Part shown: in pieces, positions 34,029-45,841 of the stretch
Layout: every line of letters starts with the position of its first letter
Position numbering within the stretch: the stretch's first letter is position 1
DNA from: Tridacna crocea
Lineage: Eukaryota; Mollusca; Bivalvia; Cardiida; Cardiidae
Length of the DNA stretch: 64,000 bases
Assembly: GCA_943736015.1 (NCBI GenBank)
Contig: OX031059.1
Coordinates: forward strand, 46,511,159 to 46,575,158
Direction: 5' to 3'
Position numbers and translations under genes: made by a program
Notes under the pieces: model-generated
The model's input: the letters and a program-made list of their open reading frames with translations, nothing else
Told to the model about the DNA's origin: nothing
The model's database searches: none

Positions 34029-34130
34029 TACAAAAATTAAGCACTCTCCTGTTTCTATGACAATGCTTTCTTGTCAATGTTCTCCCAGTAAAAGCATTTG
34101 TTTATACCACCCTTAAACTCTAGTAAAAAT

Positions 34131-34290
34131 TTAACTCTTTACTAAACAACAAAATTTAATCCTTTACCACACAATGACAACTTTTTGCGCCTTTGAGGAA
34201 GATGCATTTTGAAAACATTGTGGGAAAAGGAGAAAATGCTAGTAACGAGGATTTTCTCCATTTCCCATGAAAAAAGTTCAATTTAGTTGA
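34131..34290 (+). mobile_element. Family A MITE inserted near the tip of another
   Basis: TTAACTCTTTACTAAACAAC (- tip, 34131-34155), then TTAATCCTTTACCACACAAT (+ copy from 34156). The + copy is truncated after its hairpin. Confidence 0.65.
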
Positions 34291-34988
34291 TGAAAAAGAC
34301 AAAACATATTTATTATTATTCACCCTTAGAGCCCTTAATAATAATCATCATTTTTAGTCAGTAAAAAGCAAAACCTGGCCTTAAAATTCCTACATAGGAA
34401 TTATACATAATAGATCAAAGACCAGACTGCATGTTTTGATAGTATGATCTTGGTCTAGATTGCTCTCATAAGCAGCTAAAGTCATGAAAGGCTCTCGATT
34501 GGTAAAGATCTACCTATGACTAAGTAGCAGGAAATATACATGTATAACAAAATAATTGGGCAAGTCCTTTCAAGTTCACATTGCACCCTGCATGCTGATT
34601 TTATTTTAGGGTTTCTACAAAAATATCAATTGTTTGCATACGCCAGGTACCCCAGGAACATTTCAAATGACCACATCCAACATATTACACCAATTAGTGT
34701 TAGGAAGTATGCAATTAAATAAATATTTGGCAACAATACCCTGAGCAACAGCCAAAATATCCAGAAGTCAATGATTATATCCCCAGTCAGTGGAAAAAAT
34801 TTTGTTTGGGTTGTACCTGTGGCTACATTTTTTTCCCTGAAATTGATATTTATGTAGATGGAATGGTATAATACTCCACTAGAGTCAATCACTTCGTTTG
34901 TGTCTTTTTTCCCAGGTACATTGTTATGTCTCCTTTTTTGCTTTGTACTTCTTCAAAGTATAATTTTGAAATAAAATCATAAAACTTC

Positions 34989-35028
34989 TGCTAATAGTTA
35001 TGCTCACATGTGTGGAATATTAAATTCA
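34989..35028 (+). repeat. 40-bp perfect inverted repeat, left copy
   Basis: Begins TGCTAATAGTTATGCTCACA. Its exact reverse complement lies at 37859-37898, 2.8 kb away. The transposase relic starts 12 bp after it. Confidence 0.9.
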
Positions 35029-35039
35029 TAGTAAGGCTT

Positions 35040-35644
35040 AGACAACAATGGAATTAGCATTTTCTCTAAGGAGTCGAGGTTTTTCATTCATCGAGGTGAT
35101 GGCAGGGTTCGAGTAATTTACCGTAGGAGAAATGAACATTATGCCAACTGATGCGTACTTGAACGAGATCTTTTTGGGGGTGAGGGTTCTGTCTTGGTCT
35201 GGGCGGGCATTGCACAAGGCTTCCACCCTTATCTTGTCGTTATCAACGGGAATTTGAATGCCAAACACTACCGAGATGAAATTCTTGCAAGGCATGTTAT
35301 CCCAGTTTCAAAATAATGCCAATATCACTTTTTTTCAGCATGATAATGCCACAAGCCATACAGCTAGGGACATTGTGAATTTCCTCAGGCAGAGTAACAG
35401 TGCATTTATTAATGACTTGCCTGCCAAAAGCCCTGATCTGAATCCCTGACTGAACACCTTTTGGATAATTTGGACCAGCGTGTTAGATGTCGCCCTATTC
35501 CAGCGTCAAACGTTATTCAGCTAGGACAAGCCTTAATTTAGGCATGGAACAACATTCCACAAGCCAAAAATACACTTATTTGTTCTGTACGCCAATGATG
35601 CCTGGCAGTCCTTCATGCTGAAGATGATTATACTCAATATTAAT
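35040..35644 (+). pseudogene. Tc1/mariner-type transposase pseudogene
   Basis: The reading frame is recognisable by family landmarks in order. SKESRF stands where TDESRF is expected. Then come DGRVRVIYRR, a GSVLVWAGIAQG block, INGNLNAKHYRDE, then after a frame slip FQHDNATSHTARDIVNFLRQ, LPAKSPDLNP, after another slip the HLLDNLDQRVR segment, AWNNIPQA, and the terminal YTQY stop. It is dead several times over: the first catalytic Asp is Lys, there is a TGA at about 35150, a frameshift near 35300, a stop and slip at the NPIE position where the third catalytic acidic residue belongs, and two more stops. The N-terminal DNA-binding half is absent. No Tc1-type terminal repeats are seen. Confidence 0.9.
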
Positions 35645-36359
35645 TTGTGATTTTGGTGAGCGACCCCTTCTGCATTAAATTTTAACTACCTTTCACTACT
35701 TTTGGATAAACCCTCAGCAATAATTTTTTTCACACAAAGTTGCAAATAAAATACTCTTTGAATGCATACAAATCTAGTTTAATCCTGATTTTCATTTTTG
35801 TTTATATCTGCACTTAAACACAGGGGAAGTTTCTTTTTTGGTTCAATATAATTATATTCTTCCTTTTGTCTGAATCAAATTTGGTACAACTTTATGTATA
35901 TTGTATGATCCACGTATTTCTTACCAAATATGGTTTTGCATATAGATTTAAATGAACACTATGAGATTTTATTAAACTGTACTAACTGAAACACATCATG
36001 ACTTACTTTATTTGGCACTTCAGCAGTGAGAATGAAGTGTCTCAGTTTGGGCTAGGGTAGAAAACAATGAAGGTGAATTATAGCAAAGGTTAAACCTTTC
36101 CTAAAACCATGAAAATACATAAGGAAAATTTTGGGCCATTTTAGATAAATCTAGTCAGTACTTAAGACTATATTGGTAATACCATTATCCTTACAAATTC
36201 AGAGGTTACCCTATAATTATGTTCTGATCGTGATCCACACTTCATGTGCTCAGCAATATAAAAGTTGCTCATAAAATTTATCAGCTTAAATACAAAATGA
36301 AACAAAATGAAGCTATAATTATGGAGATCTGATCAATAAAAGTGTTTTATTTCATTTCA

Positions 36360-36800
36360 TAATCTGAGCTCCAGATAGTGGGACTGATTTTCATTTAACC
36401 TTTTACCAGACGACAAAATTTCAGCTCTGTCCAACTTGAAAGCATTTGCAGACGACAATTTCAGTGTGGCTCAAATGGTTCAATTGTTTATTAATTAAGT
36501 AGAAAACATTGTGGGAAAAGGAGAAAATGCTGGTTACCAGCATTTTCTCCTTTTGCCACAATGTTTTCAAAAGGCTTCTTTCCCAGGGGCGTCAAAAGTA
36601 GGGATTGAGTGGTAATGGGTTAAAAACTTGAAAATATTAATTATGCTGCACTAAACCCTATGTTCTGGGTACTCATTACAATGGTCTAATTGAGATGATT
36701 CTAATGAGTACCCCCACACCATAGGGTTTGGAAGAGAAATAATGGATTTAGAATACAATCGGCCACTCCCTCTTATCTGAAGCTCCAATAATTATATTAC
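36360..36800. mobile_element. CCCTATGTTGTGGGT fold-back repeat, interrupted by a family A MITE
   Basis: Outer tips TGAGCTCCAGATAGTGGGAC and CTCCCTCTTATCTGAAGCTC are inverted, as are the inner arms AAACCCTATGTTCTGGGTAC and GTACCCCCACACCATAGGGTTT. The family A copy lies near the left tip. Confidence 0.75.
36395..36623 (-). mobile_element. Family A MITE, complete, 229 bp
   Basis: TTAACCTTTTACCAGACGAC to GGTAATGGGTTAA, with an intact hairpin. It is nested in the fold-back repeat. Confidence 0.94.
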
Positions 36801-37077
36801 TTCCTTCAGTATCGTAGCCCATAATTATAAGAATCTACTATCCAGACTTTTTTAAAGCCTGCTATTTATAGCTATAAATTACACTCGGATGGAAAATGTA
36901 AAGAAAGATTAAAATATTAACTGAATGACAAAGAAAACATATTGGCAAAAGGCGCATTTTCTTCCAACACGTTATTATAATGCATTTGCTTCCAGCAAGT
37001 TATTATACCTCATTTTCCTATAATGTTTTTGAAAACTGTCTAGTGGCAGGGGTTTCTCAGGAAGTGACCATAATGTG

Positions 37078-37295
37078 ATTTACCTTTTACAAAAAAATCC
37101 TATTTCATTTTAAAATGCTGATGAAAAGTGGTTTTTAAAAACTTAGCGCAAACTGGAAAACACTGTACAGAGCATTTTTGTCTTTTCTCATGGCACCTTA
37201 CACCCTTTCAAAGAAGAACACAATAAGGAATTTAAGCTGTTTTTACTGTACTGAAACAATATGCACAAGTTTAAAATTTGGGATAAGAGCTAATT
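37078..37295 (+). mobile_element. Family A MITE, strongly decayed
   Basis: TTTACCTTTTACAAAAAAAT, GAGCATTTTTGTCTTTTCTC and CACAAGTTTAAAATTTGGGA are the only landmarks. Confidence 0.35.
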
Positions 37296-37662
37296 ACCAG
37301 GTACCAATCTTTTTCAATTTTATGTGAAATTCATAACTTTACACTCCAATAAGTTTTGTAAAATTTGAAACCATAGCATAGTCACCAAAACCCACTTCAA
37401 AGCAGAAGATTATTTGAGAGATTTACTACTAATAAATTCTATCAGACCTTAATAAGCAACAGACAAATTAGATGATAAATTGTAACAGTGCATCTTTGTA
37501 TCACAAACTGTGGTAAGAAAAAAAAGGAAAATTGATTTTTAAAACCTGAGGTAATTCATATCCATCTAGAAAACCAACTCTGACTTGGTATCAAAGAGCT
37601 CTGTAGCTCAACTCTAACCAGCTGTCAGCCTTAAAAAACCCCAACAGCTGCCTAAAGTAAAC

Positions 37663-38443
37663 ACAAGAGAGCCATGATGGCCCTGTATCACTCCACTGGC
37701 TTTTTAACACTTTACCATGCAAAAAACTAAAGTGTTCATGATGCTGAAAAAAAGGGCTGTTGAAAACTATGAATACTGTCAGGAAATACAAACAGGTCCA
37801 TTTATTGGCATGAAAGGTAAAGTACTTGGGAAAAAACCTGAATGATAGAAACTTTACTTGAATTTAATATTCCACACATGTGAGCATAACTATTAGCATC
37901 AAAATGAATCACTCTCTCTGAAAACAGAATATTTTCTATCAAAAAAAAAACAACATCTCTGGCACCAATCATTCAGTGCAGTTTGATCATCAAGGGAGGT
38001 AAATAGTAACAAAGTTTATCCTTTATAACTAGTTACTTCCCTTGATTAATGTTTAAATTGAAGCCACTACATATGATAAACCCATGTTAAACTTGTGATC
38101 CCTGGAATGTAGCCAATTTTGACCCCAGGCCAATAATATGAAGAAACTTGTTATAGGTTCATTAGATAAAGCTACATGCCAAACTCAGTAGCCCTGCGCC
38201 ATGTGGTTTCAGAAAAAATTTTCAAAAATATCATTTTTTGAAATTCTTAAGAGGATAGTGGCAGGATTATTTCTGTGAAGTTTCATCAAATTTGGATGGG
38301 TAGATTCAGAGAAGATGTTCGAAATAAAAGTTAACGCATGCATGCATACACACATGTAGACGGACGCAGGACAGACGGACAGATGCACGACGGACACCGG
38401 GCCATGACATAAGCCGGCTGGCCTTTGGTCAGAGGAGCCAAAA
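37663..38443 (+). mobile_element. Helitron-like element, internally diverged
   Basis: Starts CAAGAGAGCCATGATGGCCC. It contains one tandem-type unit (TTTTGACCCCAGG, AGATAAAGCTACATGCCAAA) and TTTCATCAAATTTGGATGGG. It ends with GACGGAC-rich sequence and the hairpin GGCTGGCCTTTGGTCAGAGG-AGCC. The 40-bp inverted repeat (37859-37898) lies within this interval. Confidence 0.5.
37859..37898 (-). repeat. 40-bp perfect inverted repeat, right copy
   Basis: Exact reverse complement of 34989-35028. Similarity stops abruptly on both sides. Confidence 0.9.
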
Positions 38444-38449
38444 AGCATT

Positions 38450-38920
38450 CACATTTAAACCTTACTTTTTAGACTATGGGGATATTTGTGAAAATAACAA
38501 GTTGTTTCTGCACAGTTGGTCTAAGATTCAGTCAGTGGCAGAAAAATGAATTTCAAAACTGGGTTAGAAGTTTCAACGACCATTGCTAGTCAGAAAACAT
38601 GTTTAATGATTCTATGATCATCATATACATGTTTCTCTGAAGATACATAACCATTAGAAGTCGATAACTTACTCTTTTACCTTGTTTAAAGTTGGTCATT
38701 AGAGGAACTCGCATTGTCAACTTCAGATTTGACAGGTCATGGAAACCCATTACAATTGCACATAAGTCATTCCATACGCCTGAAAAGCGCATGAAATGCA
38801 TTTTATGCAATCCCATTGACTCTAGGAATTGATAACTTACTTGTATGTATTATTTCTTGCAATCAATGGCATTTGACCTGCTCCTGTTTGTAAAAGTTGT
38901 TTAGATTTTTAGTCGTAAGG
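38450..38920. other. 470 bp without a recognised feature
   Basis: No family member or exon seen. Confidence 0.4.
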
Positions 38921-38926
38921 CCAGCC

Positions 38927-39468
38927 TGTGATTCGGAACTACTTGTCTCTTGTAAATTTTACTTTTAAGGTAGAATTACCTTCCCTTGTACTAAAAAATA
39001 TGTCACAATGACTTAACTAAGTATTTACGAGTGACTAGATATTTGAGGTCTAGCGCTCTGCCAGTTTTATTAACTTTTAAAAATCCAAAAGGAACATTCT
39101 GCTGTCCAAACATGGACTAGATTTTGTTCGGCGGACTTACACACCTTTCGGATTTTTCCGAAAGCGGAACCATTGGACAAGCTTAACATAGACTCTGTAA
39201 GAGCCTATGCTGTGATTGGTCACTCAATGCCTGTGTACGCATTTGGAAGTTTTGAAGTGTTCAAGGGCGCGGTATTATAAAAGGGAAAGCGCACAAGGAA
39301 CGCTAGCTTTTTCACTCTGGATTTCGGCCTTATGTATCAAAACTCCGTCTTTTTAGTTCTACTACGAAATTATTAATTTTTCTTTAGTTTTACGAATTTT
39401 TCTTCTACAATTAAAGTATATTTATTAAACATCTAAAATGACAGACCTAGGATCAGGACTACTGCACA
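38927..39468 (+). mobile_element. Solo LTR, 542 bp
   Basis: Begins TGTGATTCGG and ends CTACTGCACA (TGTG/CACA ends). It is flanked on both sides by CAGCC (38922-38926 and 39469-39473), a 5-bp duplication. An inverted CCAAT (GATTGGTCAC, about 39210) and a TATA box at 39276-39283 give a U3-like promoter. The following AT-rich part would be R/U5. No primer-binding site, gag or pol follows, so this looks like an LTR left by recombination. The family (Ty3, Bel or other) is not assigned. More CpG than its surroundings. Confidence 0.7.
39276..39283 (+). promoter_or_regulatory. TATA box in the solo LTR
   Basis: TATAAAAG within GCGGTATTATAAAAGGGAAA. A start site would be expected about 30 bp downstream, near 39306. 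Confidence 0.6.
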
Positions 39469-39932
39469 CAGCCACGTACCGGACTGGGATCAGACAACAG
39501 AAAGGAGAGGATTGAAATGTAAATGAAAACACTGAACTCTAATTATCTGAGAAATATTTTAATATCGGTTAAAATAATGTAATCATAACTTTCCATTTAC
39601 GGTAGCTCTAGAAACGCTAGATTACTGGTATATAGATATTTATGCATTAAAATCAATTTTCTTAACCTTATTTAGTCTACTAAATCTGTCGTCTGAACCT
39701 ACCCCCCCTTTACTTTTGTCGGCCAATTTCTGGCGTCTGCTCACAGGAAGTCTTATATTTCCATCCGTTTTTATCTCGGATTCGGCGAGGGATCGGAGGT
39801 TGCAATATTCAGGAAGGAAAGTTACCAGAAAGAACGGCCCTATATAGATATTCCTGTTACAATATCTTTAAAGATATCTCAGACTCTTGATTTTGTCATT
39901 ACAGGCTCAGAGCAGACCCAAACAGCTTTCCT

Positions 39933-39995
39933 GTTGAAACTGGCAAATACGGTATGTCCTAAATTTTAGGACATACCGTATTTGCCAGTTTCAAC
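39933..39995. repeat. Perfect palindrome, 31-bp arms, one-base centre
   Basis: GTTGAAACTGGCAAATACGG runs to CCTAAA, then T, then the exact mirror. No flanking duplication is obvious. Confidence 0.95.
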
Positions 39996-40152
39996 CTATC
40001 CAAAACTGGATCAAAGACAATCCTTAAGTTGTAATTCAAACATTTGTGTAGATTTCTTGAAAAGTATGCATGTAAGTTTCTATACATTCTGGAGATAGAC
40101 AGTTTGAGCTAATTATTGTAATAGCAACAGCTATCATCCATTGCCAACATCA

Positions 40153-40381
40153 TTAACCCATTACCACACAATCCCTAGTTTTGACACCCCTGGGAAAGAA
40201 GCCTTTACAAAACATTGTGGGAAAAAGAGAAAATGCTGGTAACTAGCATTTTCTCCTTTTCCCACAATGTTATCTAGCCTTCACAAAACAAATTTCAAAT
40301 TTTCAGTCACTTTTATTTTGTCATCTGCGAATGCTTTCAATTTGGACAAGCCTAAAATTTTGTCGTCTGGTAATGAGTTAA
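40153..40381 (+). mobile_element. Family A MITE, complete, 229 bp
   Basis: TTAACCCATTACCACACAAT to GGTAATGAGTTAA. The loop is CTGGTAACTAG. Confidence 0.95.
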
Positions 40382-42030
40382 ACATTTCTTTTTTTTGTCA
40401 ATATCTGCATATAACAAAAATTTAATTTGAGCTAGCGTTATTATTATAAACTTTCAAAATATAAAAAAAATATCTTTCATAGCAGATCAATGCAGATTGT
40501 ATCAGCTATCAGTAAACAAGTTATTGATCTGTGAAGGATAGAGCTCCAACCTGCAATTAAACAATACTTAAAACCCAACCTCAATAATGGTTGCCTATTA
40601 TGTTTCTAAGGACAATTTGCAACTGTTTTTTAGCAGAGTATCAGATATCATGCATATACATTCTATCTAAAACAATAGTATTTTAGACCTGTCCTTATTG
40701 AAAGCATTACAAGAATCAAATAAAGCTCAAAATGATAGGACTTTTGTTTCTAAAAGGGTTGGTAATATACAGCAGTAGGAAGAGGAGAAAATGCTTTTCA
40801 AGATATGGTTTTGGAACCTTCCATCCCTAGAGTCAAGACTAAAAGCAAGGTACACAAGTGAAGTATGATGGGTAAAGCCAAGGGTATAACCCCTATTTAT
40901 TGGAAAATCTTTGTTAAACTCCATGAAGTTCTAATTAAAATTATTTCATTTTATGCATTTTGCCAATGAAAGTGAAGAATTCCTAGCACTAGACATCAAA
41001 ACCTGATGTGCAATGTGCAGCACCTGAACCAGAATTTGGCATCTGATTAGGGTTGAAATAATCCTCCAAACAATTTGAAACTTTGTAAAGAACATGGCAA
41101 CACTTATAAAGCAGTATGTGCTATTCTACTCAACAGTGAGTAGCATTACAAAATTGTGACATTCTGTAGACTCTTGGTATCTCAAAACTCTTCTACTATT
41201 ACCAAAATACATGTAGTAAAATGTTGATTTTATGTACAAATCTGTTGCCAGTCAGGGTATAGCTTGTGGCTAGCACAATAAAATTAGCGCTCAACTACTA
41301 CTCACAGTGACTAGTAGATCTCAGAACTGCCCATAATAGATTACCTGCTGTCTACCTTTCTGTCAGCCAATCAAATTCCTGCTTTCAAGTTTTTGGGTAT
41401 GCAAGTGGATGACAAACAGAAAATTTCAGCTGCTTTCAAGTTTTTGGGTATGCAAGTGGATGACAAACAGAAAATTTCGGAGTAACTTATGCATGATAAT
41501 TATTATATGTCTGCCATTTTGTAACAATTTTTGAAATATTTCTTTCATTGATTGACTTTATAATTGTTAACTGTCTTGAAGTGAAGATAATGTATTAAAC
41601 ACCAAAGCAAGGAATACATAGTTATCATAATTATGTTTTACTTTTGTCAGATTGTAGGGTATTGTCAGCGCTGATTGTTGGGCTGACTGTCCAACAATTA
41701 CGATAGTGTTCATTGGAAACAGTAATTTTTGTTTTTATCTTTGATTGCTTTTACAGCCCCGATACAAGTCTAGCTGCTGAATCACAGTTACTACATCAGC
41801 TAGAAATAATTCAACATTGGTAATTCATTTACCTAGGTAAGAAAGAAGAGACACTTGAAGAAAACCAGTTGATCAGAGAAAAATGGTGACAATCTAATCA
41901 AGGTTCTAGTTAATGTGCAGGCAATTCCAGCACTCTCTCCTAATGCAATAAGATCATCATTAATATCAGTTAAGATCCTGATAATAAAAGTGTCTGATGG
42001 ATCTCTTGTGAGGGAACCCATTAGGCATCC
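40382..42030. other. 1.6 kb mostly without features
   Basis: Holds a decayed family A stretch (about 40672-40845: TTTTAGACCTGTCCTTATTG, GAAGAGGAGAAAATGCTTTT) and the 51-bp duplication listed separately. Otherwise nothing recognised. Confidence 0.4.
41380..41479 (+). repeat. 51-bp tandem duplication, nearly identical
   Basis: TGCTTTCAAGTTTTTGGGTA starts at 41380 and 41431. The units match through GACAAACAGAAAATTTC, so the duplication is recent. Confidence 0.95.
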
Positions 42031-42032
42031 CC

Positions 42033-42275
42033 CCTTATCCTTTGTCAGATGACAAACTTTCAGACTGTCTACATTCAAAGCGTTGGCAGACAAAAAATTC
42101 AACATAATTATGTACAATGAAAGGATTTCTCTGATATATGTAAAATGAAAGGATTTCTCTATGAAAGAAGGAAAAATTGTTGGAAACAAGAAAAAGCAGG
42201 TCAACAGTATTTTCTCCTTTTCCACATTGTTTTAAAAAGCCTTTGTCCACAGTGAATTAAAAAGCGTAATTTTTT
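42033..42275 (-). mobile_element. Family A MITE, decayed, with internal duplication
   Basis: TTATCCTTTGTCAGATGACA, CAAAGCGTTGGCAGACAAAA, and a repeated ATGAAAGGATTTCTCT, then AACAGTATTTTCTCCTTTTC. Confidence 0.55.
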
Positions 42276-42449
42276 TTTTAATAACTTTATTAGCCACGTA
42301 TATTGGATAGAGGAGGTCGTGGCCATCCTCCTCTATCCTTACAACAATCATTTAAATTCCAAGATAAGAATTAATCAAATACATGAACTGTTCAGAGATC
42401 CAGATAAGGTTTTGTTGTTCAATTTTATATACAGCCTAAATCATAAGTT

Positions 42450-42665
42450 GACAATAATTTTTAACATACTATTTTGAAACAATTTTAAACTGAAAGAACT
42501 TGCAGACGACAATTCTGAACTAGCTGAAATTTGATTATAAGTTATTGGTTTTATGGGAAAAAAAGTACGGAAAAGTGTGAAATTTATCTTTATGAGCTCT
42601 TTCACCCCTTACTACAATGTTTTTCTTTTTACATTTTATCATTTTCTCCTTTTTTTCCATTGTGT
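42450..42665 (-). mobile_element. Family A MITE, decayed
   Basis: AACTGAAAGAACTTGCAGAC and GACAATTCTGAACTAGCTGA, then CATTTTCTCC. The ends are lost. Confidence 0.4.
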
Positions 42666-42829
42666 TAAATAGAGTAGAATGGCGTAATTGTTTGATAGAG
42701 TATCAACCCATGACAAATTATCAAAGGCACTCCTTGTAACTCATTACCACCTGCAGACCGTCCTGTTTTGTAGCAGACTACCTTTGAAAACATTTTAAAT
42801 AATACAGTTAATTTTGGTTTGTTGTAGCA

Positions 42830-42960
42830 CCCAGTGCACCTGTCCATGCATTCCTTGTGTTTCTTTACCAGTGCTTTGTGCAATATTCTTCCTTTGCAAC
42901 TGTCTCTTAAAAAAAGTAAAGAGGTGAAAGAGGAAAGAATCCTATTACAACAACTACCCA
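42830..42960 (-). mobile_element. SINE 3' body fragment
   Basis: On the minus strand AATATTGCACAAAGCACTGG and GGAATGCATGGACAGGTGCA match the bodies of the SINEs at 51.3 and 53.4 kb. It is cut by the family A copy at 42974. Confidence 0.6.
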
Positions 42961-42973
42961 TAAAGAACTTCGT

Positions 42974-43202
42974 TTAACCCATTTCCAAACGACAAAATTT
43001 TAGGTTTGTCAAAATTGAAAGGAACTGCAGACGACAAAATAAAAGTGACTGAAAATTTAAAATTTGTTTTGTGAAGGGTAGAAAGCATTGTGAGAAAAGG
43101 AGAAAATGCTGGTTACCAGCATTTTCTCCTTTTCCCACAATGTTTTCTAAAGGCTTCTTTCTCAGGGGCGTCAAAAGTAGGGATTGTGTGGTAATGGGTT
43201 AA
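42974..43202 (-). mobile_element. Family A MITE, complete, 229 bp
   Basis: TTAACCCATTTCCAAACGAC to GGTAATGGGTTAA, with a clean hairpin. Confidence 0.95.
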
Positions 43203-43769
43203 CAATGAGCTGGGGAACAAAACAAGGAAGTCCCTGGTTTTGAGTCCTATATTTTACTGACTAGCAACAAGACTTGACTGCATGATACACAAAATAGGTA
43301 TTTTCAAATTTAGAGAGGTATAACTACAAAAAAAAAACCCTTTCAGAACTGCGTCAGGCTCAGCCAGAATACCTCTACAAAGCATTATGATTTTGCAGTC
43401 TGATCTTGACGTACATTGGCTGCAAATGCAACCACACTTGTGAGAGACATTCACAGGGTTTAACTATTTCACCTACATTCCCCATCCTCGAATACCCCGG
43501 GGTCTCACTACATCGACCCCTGGGACAATTAATTGAATTTCCCTCGCTTTACTGCTGGCCTAATGCTGGCTTTTCATTGGTTCCATCATCATTTTGTGAT
43601 GGGCGAGTAGACTGTATGCTATGATGTTTCGTATCGATTTTTGGCGGCTGATTCAAAGTTTTATTTGTCAATTGTCCCCGGGGTCGATGTACATTCCCCA
43701 ATAACACACATAGATGGGAAGAACCCATTCCCAACTTGGACAGCAGATTCATTGATACAATAGAGTGAT

Positions 43770-44071
43770 TTGACTCTTTACCAAACAGTAAAACTTTAGA
43801 CATGTTTAATTTGAAAGTATAAGTGGACAACACACTAATTATGAATCAATTGATATGTTTCTTTGAAATATTAGAAAACACTGTGTAACAGAAGAAAATG
43901 ATTACCAGCATTTTGTCGGTTTGATTACTTCGAAACCTCGTAACTACAGCTTTATAACAAGCTGTAGCTTCAAGGTTTTCCAAGTAAACCCAATGATTTT
44001 CTCCTTCTTAACACTTTTCTTCCTCAAGGTTTTTAAGACTAATACATTGTAATTGTGTGATATAGAGTTAA
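43770..44071 (-). mobile_element. Family A MITE with a second small hairpin inserted in its stem
   Basis: TTGACTCTTTACCAAACAGT to GATATAGAGTTAA. About 75 bp including CTACAGCTTTATAACAAGCTGTAG lies inside the right hairpin arm. Confidence 0.7.
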
Positions 44072-44719
44072 CCGACTTCTCAGAGCCTTGATAGATCTCA
44101 TCATTAGTACAGTTTGGAAAATGAAGATGCAATCAATATGATGCCGATATATTTCTGTGATGTACAGAATTATGAATCAATAGTAACTTCTGGTCTAATA
44201 TGGACAACCACAGATCACATAATTTATACTACAAGACACTGACTTGCCAGGAGCATTCTCATGGCCTTTGGTTTAAGGCTTCTCAATGCTGGACAAGTTT
44301 TGGGAAGTAGACTGTCTCCATGTCAAACCTATCTACCCTTAGAAACAGTTTTATGCAAGATCAGATTCCCCATCTTTCTAGTCTGACTTTCATGTATAAT
44401 GTTCATTGTCCAAAAACTTCACAAAGTTTTTAACTTTTGCCAGTTTTCAAGGTGGATGGAAACCCTACAAGTATTTCTAGAAAGGATGTTCATGTACATG
44501 TATATTGTAAAACTATCTGCTAACCAGTATAAAATAAATTTGAATCAATAGAATCAAAAACAATGTGCATGTAATTTTTTTGTGTGTCATTTTAATGGAA
44601 GAATTGTGTTGAAAGATTGGTAGAACAAAAAATTAAAAACTAAGGCTCTTTGAACAATCCTCATCAAAACACTGCTTTCTAACCGAATACTTTCCAAATA
44701 TTGTACACCAGTAACTGGG
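44072..44719. other. 650 bp without a recognised feature
   Basis: AT-rich; nothing assigned. Confidence 0.4.
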
Positions 44720-44960
44720 AATGTTCCCCCATTACCAAAGAAACCTGTTTTTTCAACAATTTTGAAATGGCAGGCTTTTGAAATTATTGTGTGGAAAAAG
44801 AGAAAATGCTAGTTACCAAAGCATTTTCTCTTATTGCAACAATGTTTTCAACTTTTTCAAAATTCATTCCCATCATCTGAGCTACAGATGGTCTATTGTC
44901 TGCAACAGTTTTCTGCTTTCAGTATACATGTACATGCATCAAAAATTTTGTGTTTAGTTT
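44720..44960 (+). mobile_element. Family A MITE, diverged
   Basis: CCCCATTACCAAAGAAACCT, GAGAAAATGCTAGTTACCAA hairpin and ACATGCATCAAAAATTTTGT. No TTAA survives. Confidence 0.6.
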
Positions 44961-45120
44961 ATGTCCATGTTTAAACAATAAGTTCATTTGACAGTCACAG
45001 AGTTGGTGTATTTTGTCCATACAAAAGTACTGATAGTTATTCCCACAAAGTTAAGGATTAATTACAGATTCGATGACTGGCCTGACACTAAATATTCCAC
45101 TTACATTTCCCCAGACTACC

Positions 45121-45332
45121 TTTTAGTCCTTTACCGAGCAGTCACCAGGTTTTAACAATTCCAGAAGGAACTGGGTTTTAAGATATTGTAAGGAGAGGGA
45201 AAAATTCCTAGTTAACATTTCTTTTCTAACATTTCATAGAAATTCCCATCCTTTGAGAGCTACATTTAGTTTGTTTTTTGCGAATGGTTTCAATATAGAC
45301 AAATCTATCTTTTATTTGTCTGGTAAAGAGTT
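45121..45332 (+). mobile_element. Family A MITE with TTAA in its hairpin loop
   Basis: TTTTAGTCCTTTACCGAGCA to GTCTGGTAAAGAGTTCA. The loop reads CCTAGTTAACATTT and carries an unoccupied TTAA. Confidence 0.65.
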
Positions 45333-45682
45333 CAGTTATTTGAGATTACTTTTGCCCAGGGTAAAGCATTTCTTGAGATTTATATTGAATTTTCTGATCT
45401 AGCCATGAATGGGCTAGATAATCAGAAGGATTGATTTGGGCCCTGATGAGAATATTAACGAGGACTGAAGAGCGACAAATAAAATCATGGTAATTGCATC
45501 CCTGTGACTTTGAGAATAAAAAGCTTGACCTGCTGTCTAGAAGTCTAGGATGAGCTGTCGCTGCAAAACTTGAGGTTTAAAACAAAATGTATTTTTCCCT
45601 GTATTTACACTAATGTAAAAGCCTTTTTGTAAGGTGTCATCACAGGAAGATTCAAAATTCTGACCTGCAGTTTTGGAAAAGT

Positions 45683-45830
45683 TTAAATCCCATACCACAA
45701 AATCCAGAGTTTCGACAACCATAAAGAACTTGCTTTTGAACAATGAATATCATTCAAACTACATTTGATTTGTCATTACTGAAAATACTTTCAATTTGCA
45801 AGAGTCCAAATTTTGTCATTTGGTATAGAG
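45683..45830 (+). mobile_element. Family A MITE, hairpin deleted
   Basis: TTTAAATCCCATACCACAAA, then straight to CATTTGATTTGTCATTACTG and TTTGGTATAGAGCC. Confidence 0.6.
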
Positions 45831-45841
45831 CCATGCAAAAG

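Noticed and set aside
34540..34722. Exon-like frame after TTTTATTTTAG (FLQKYQLFAYARYP)
   Set aside because: A good acceptor but no donor, and no recognisable homologue. Treated as chance.
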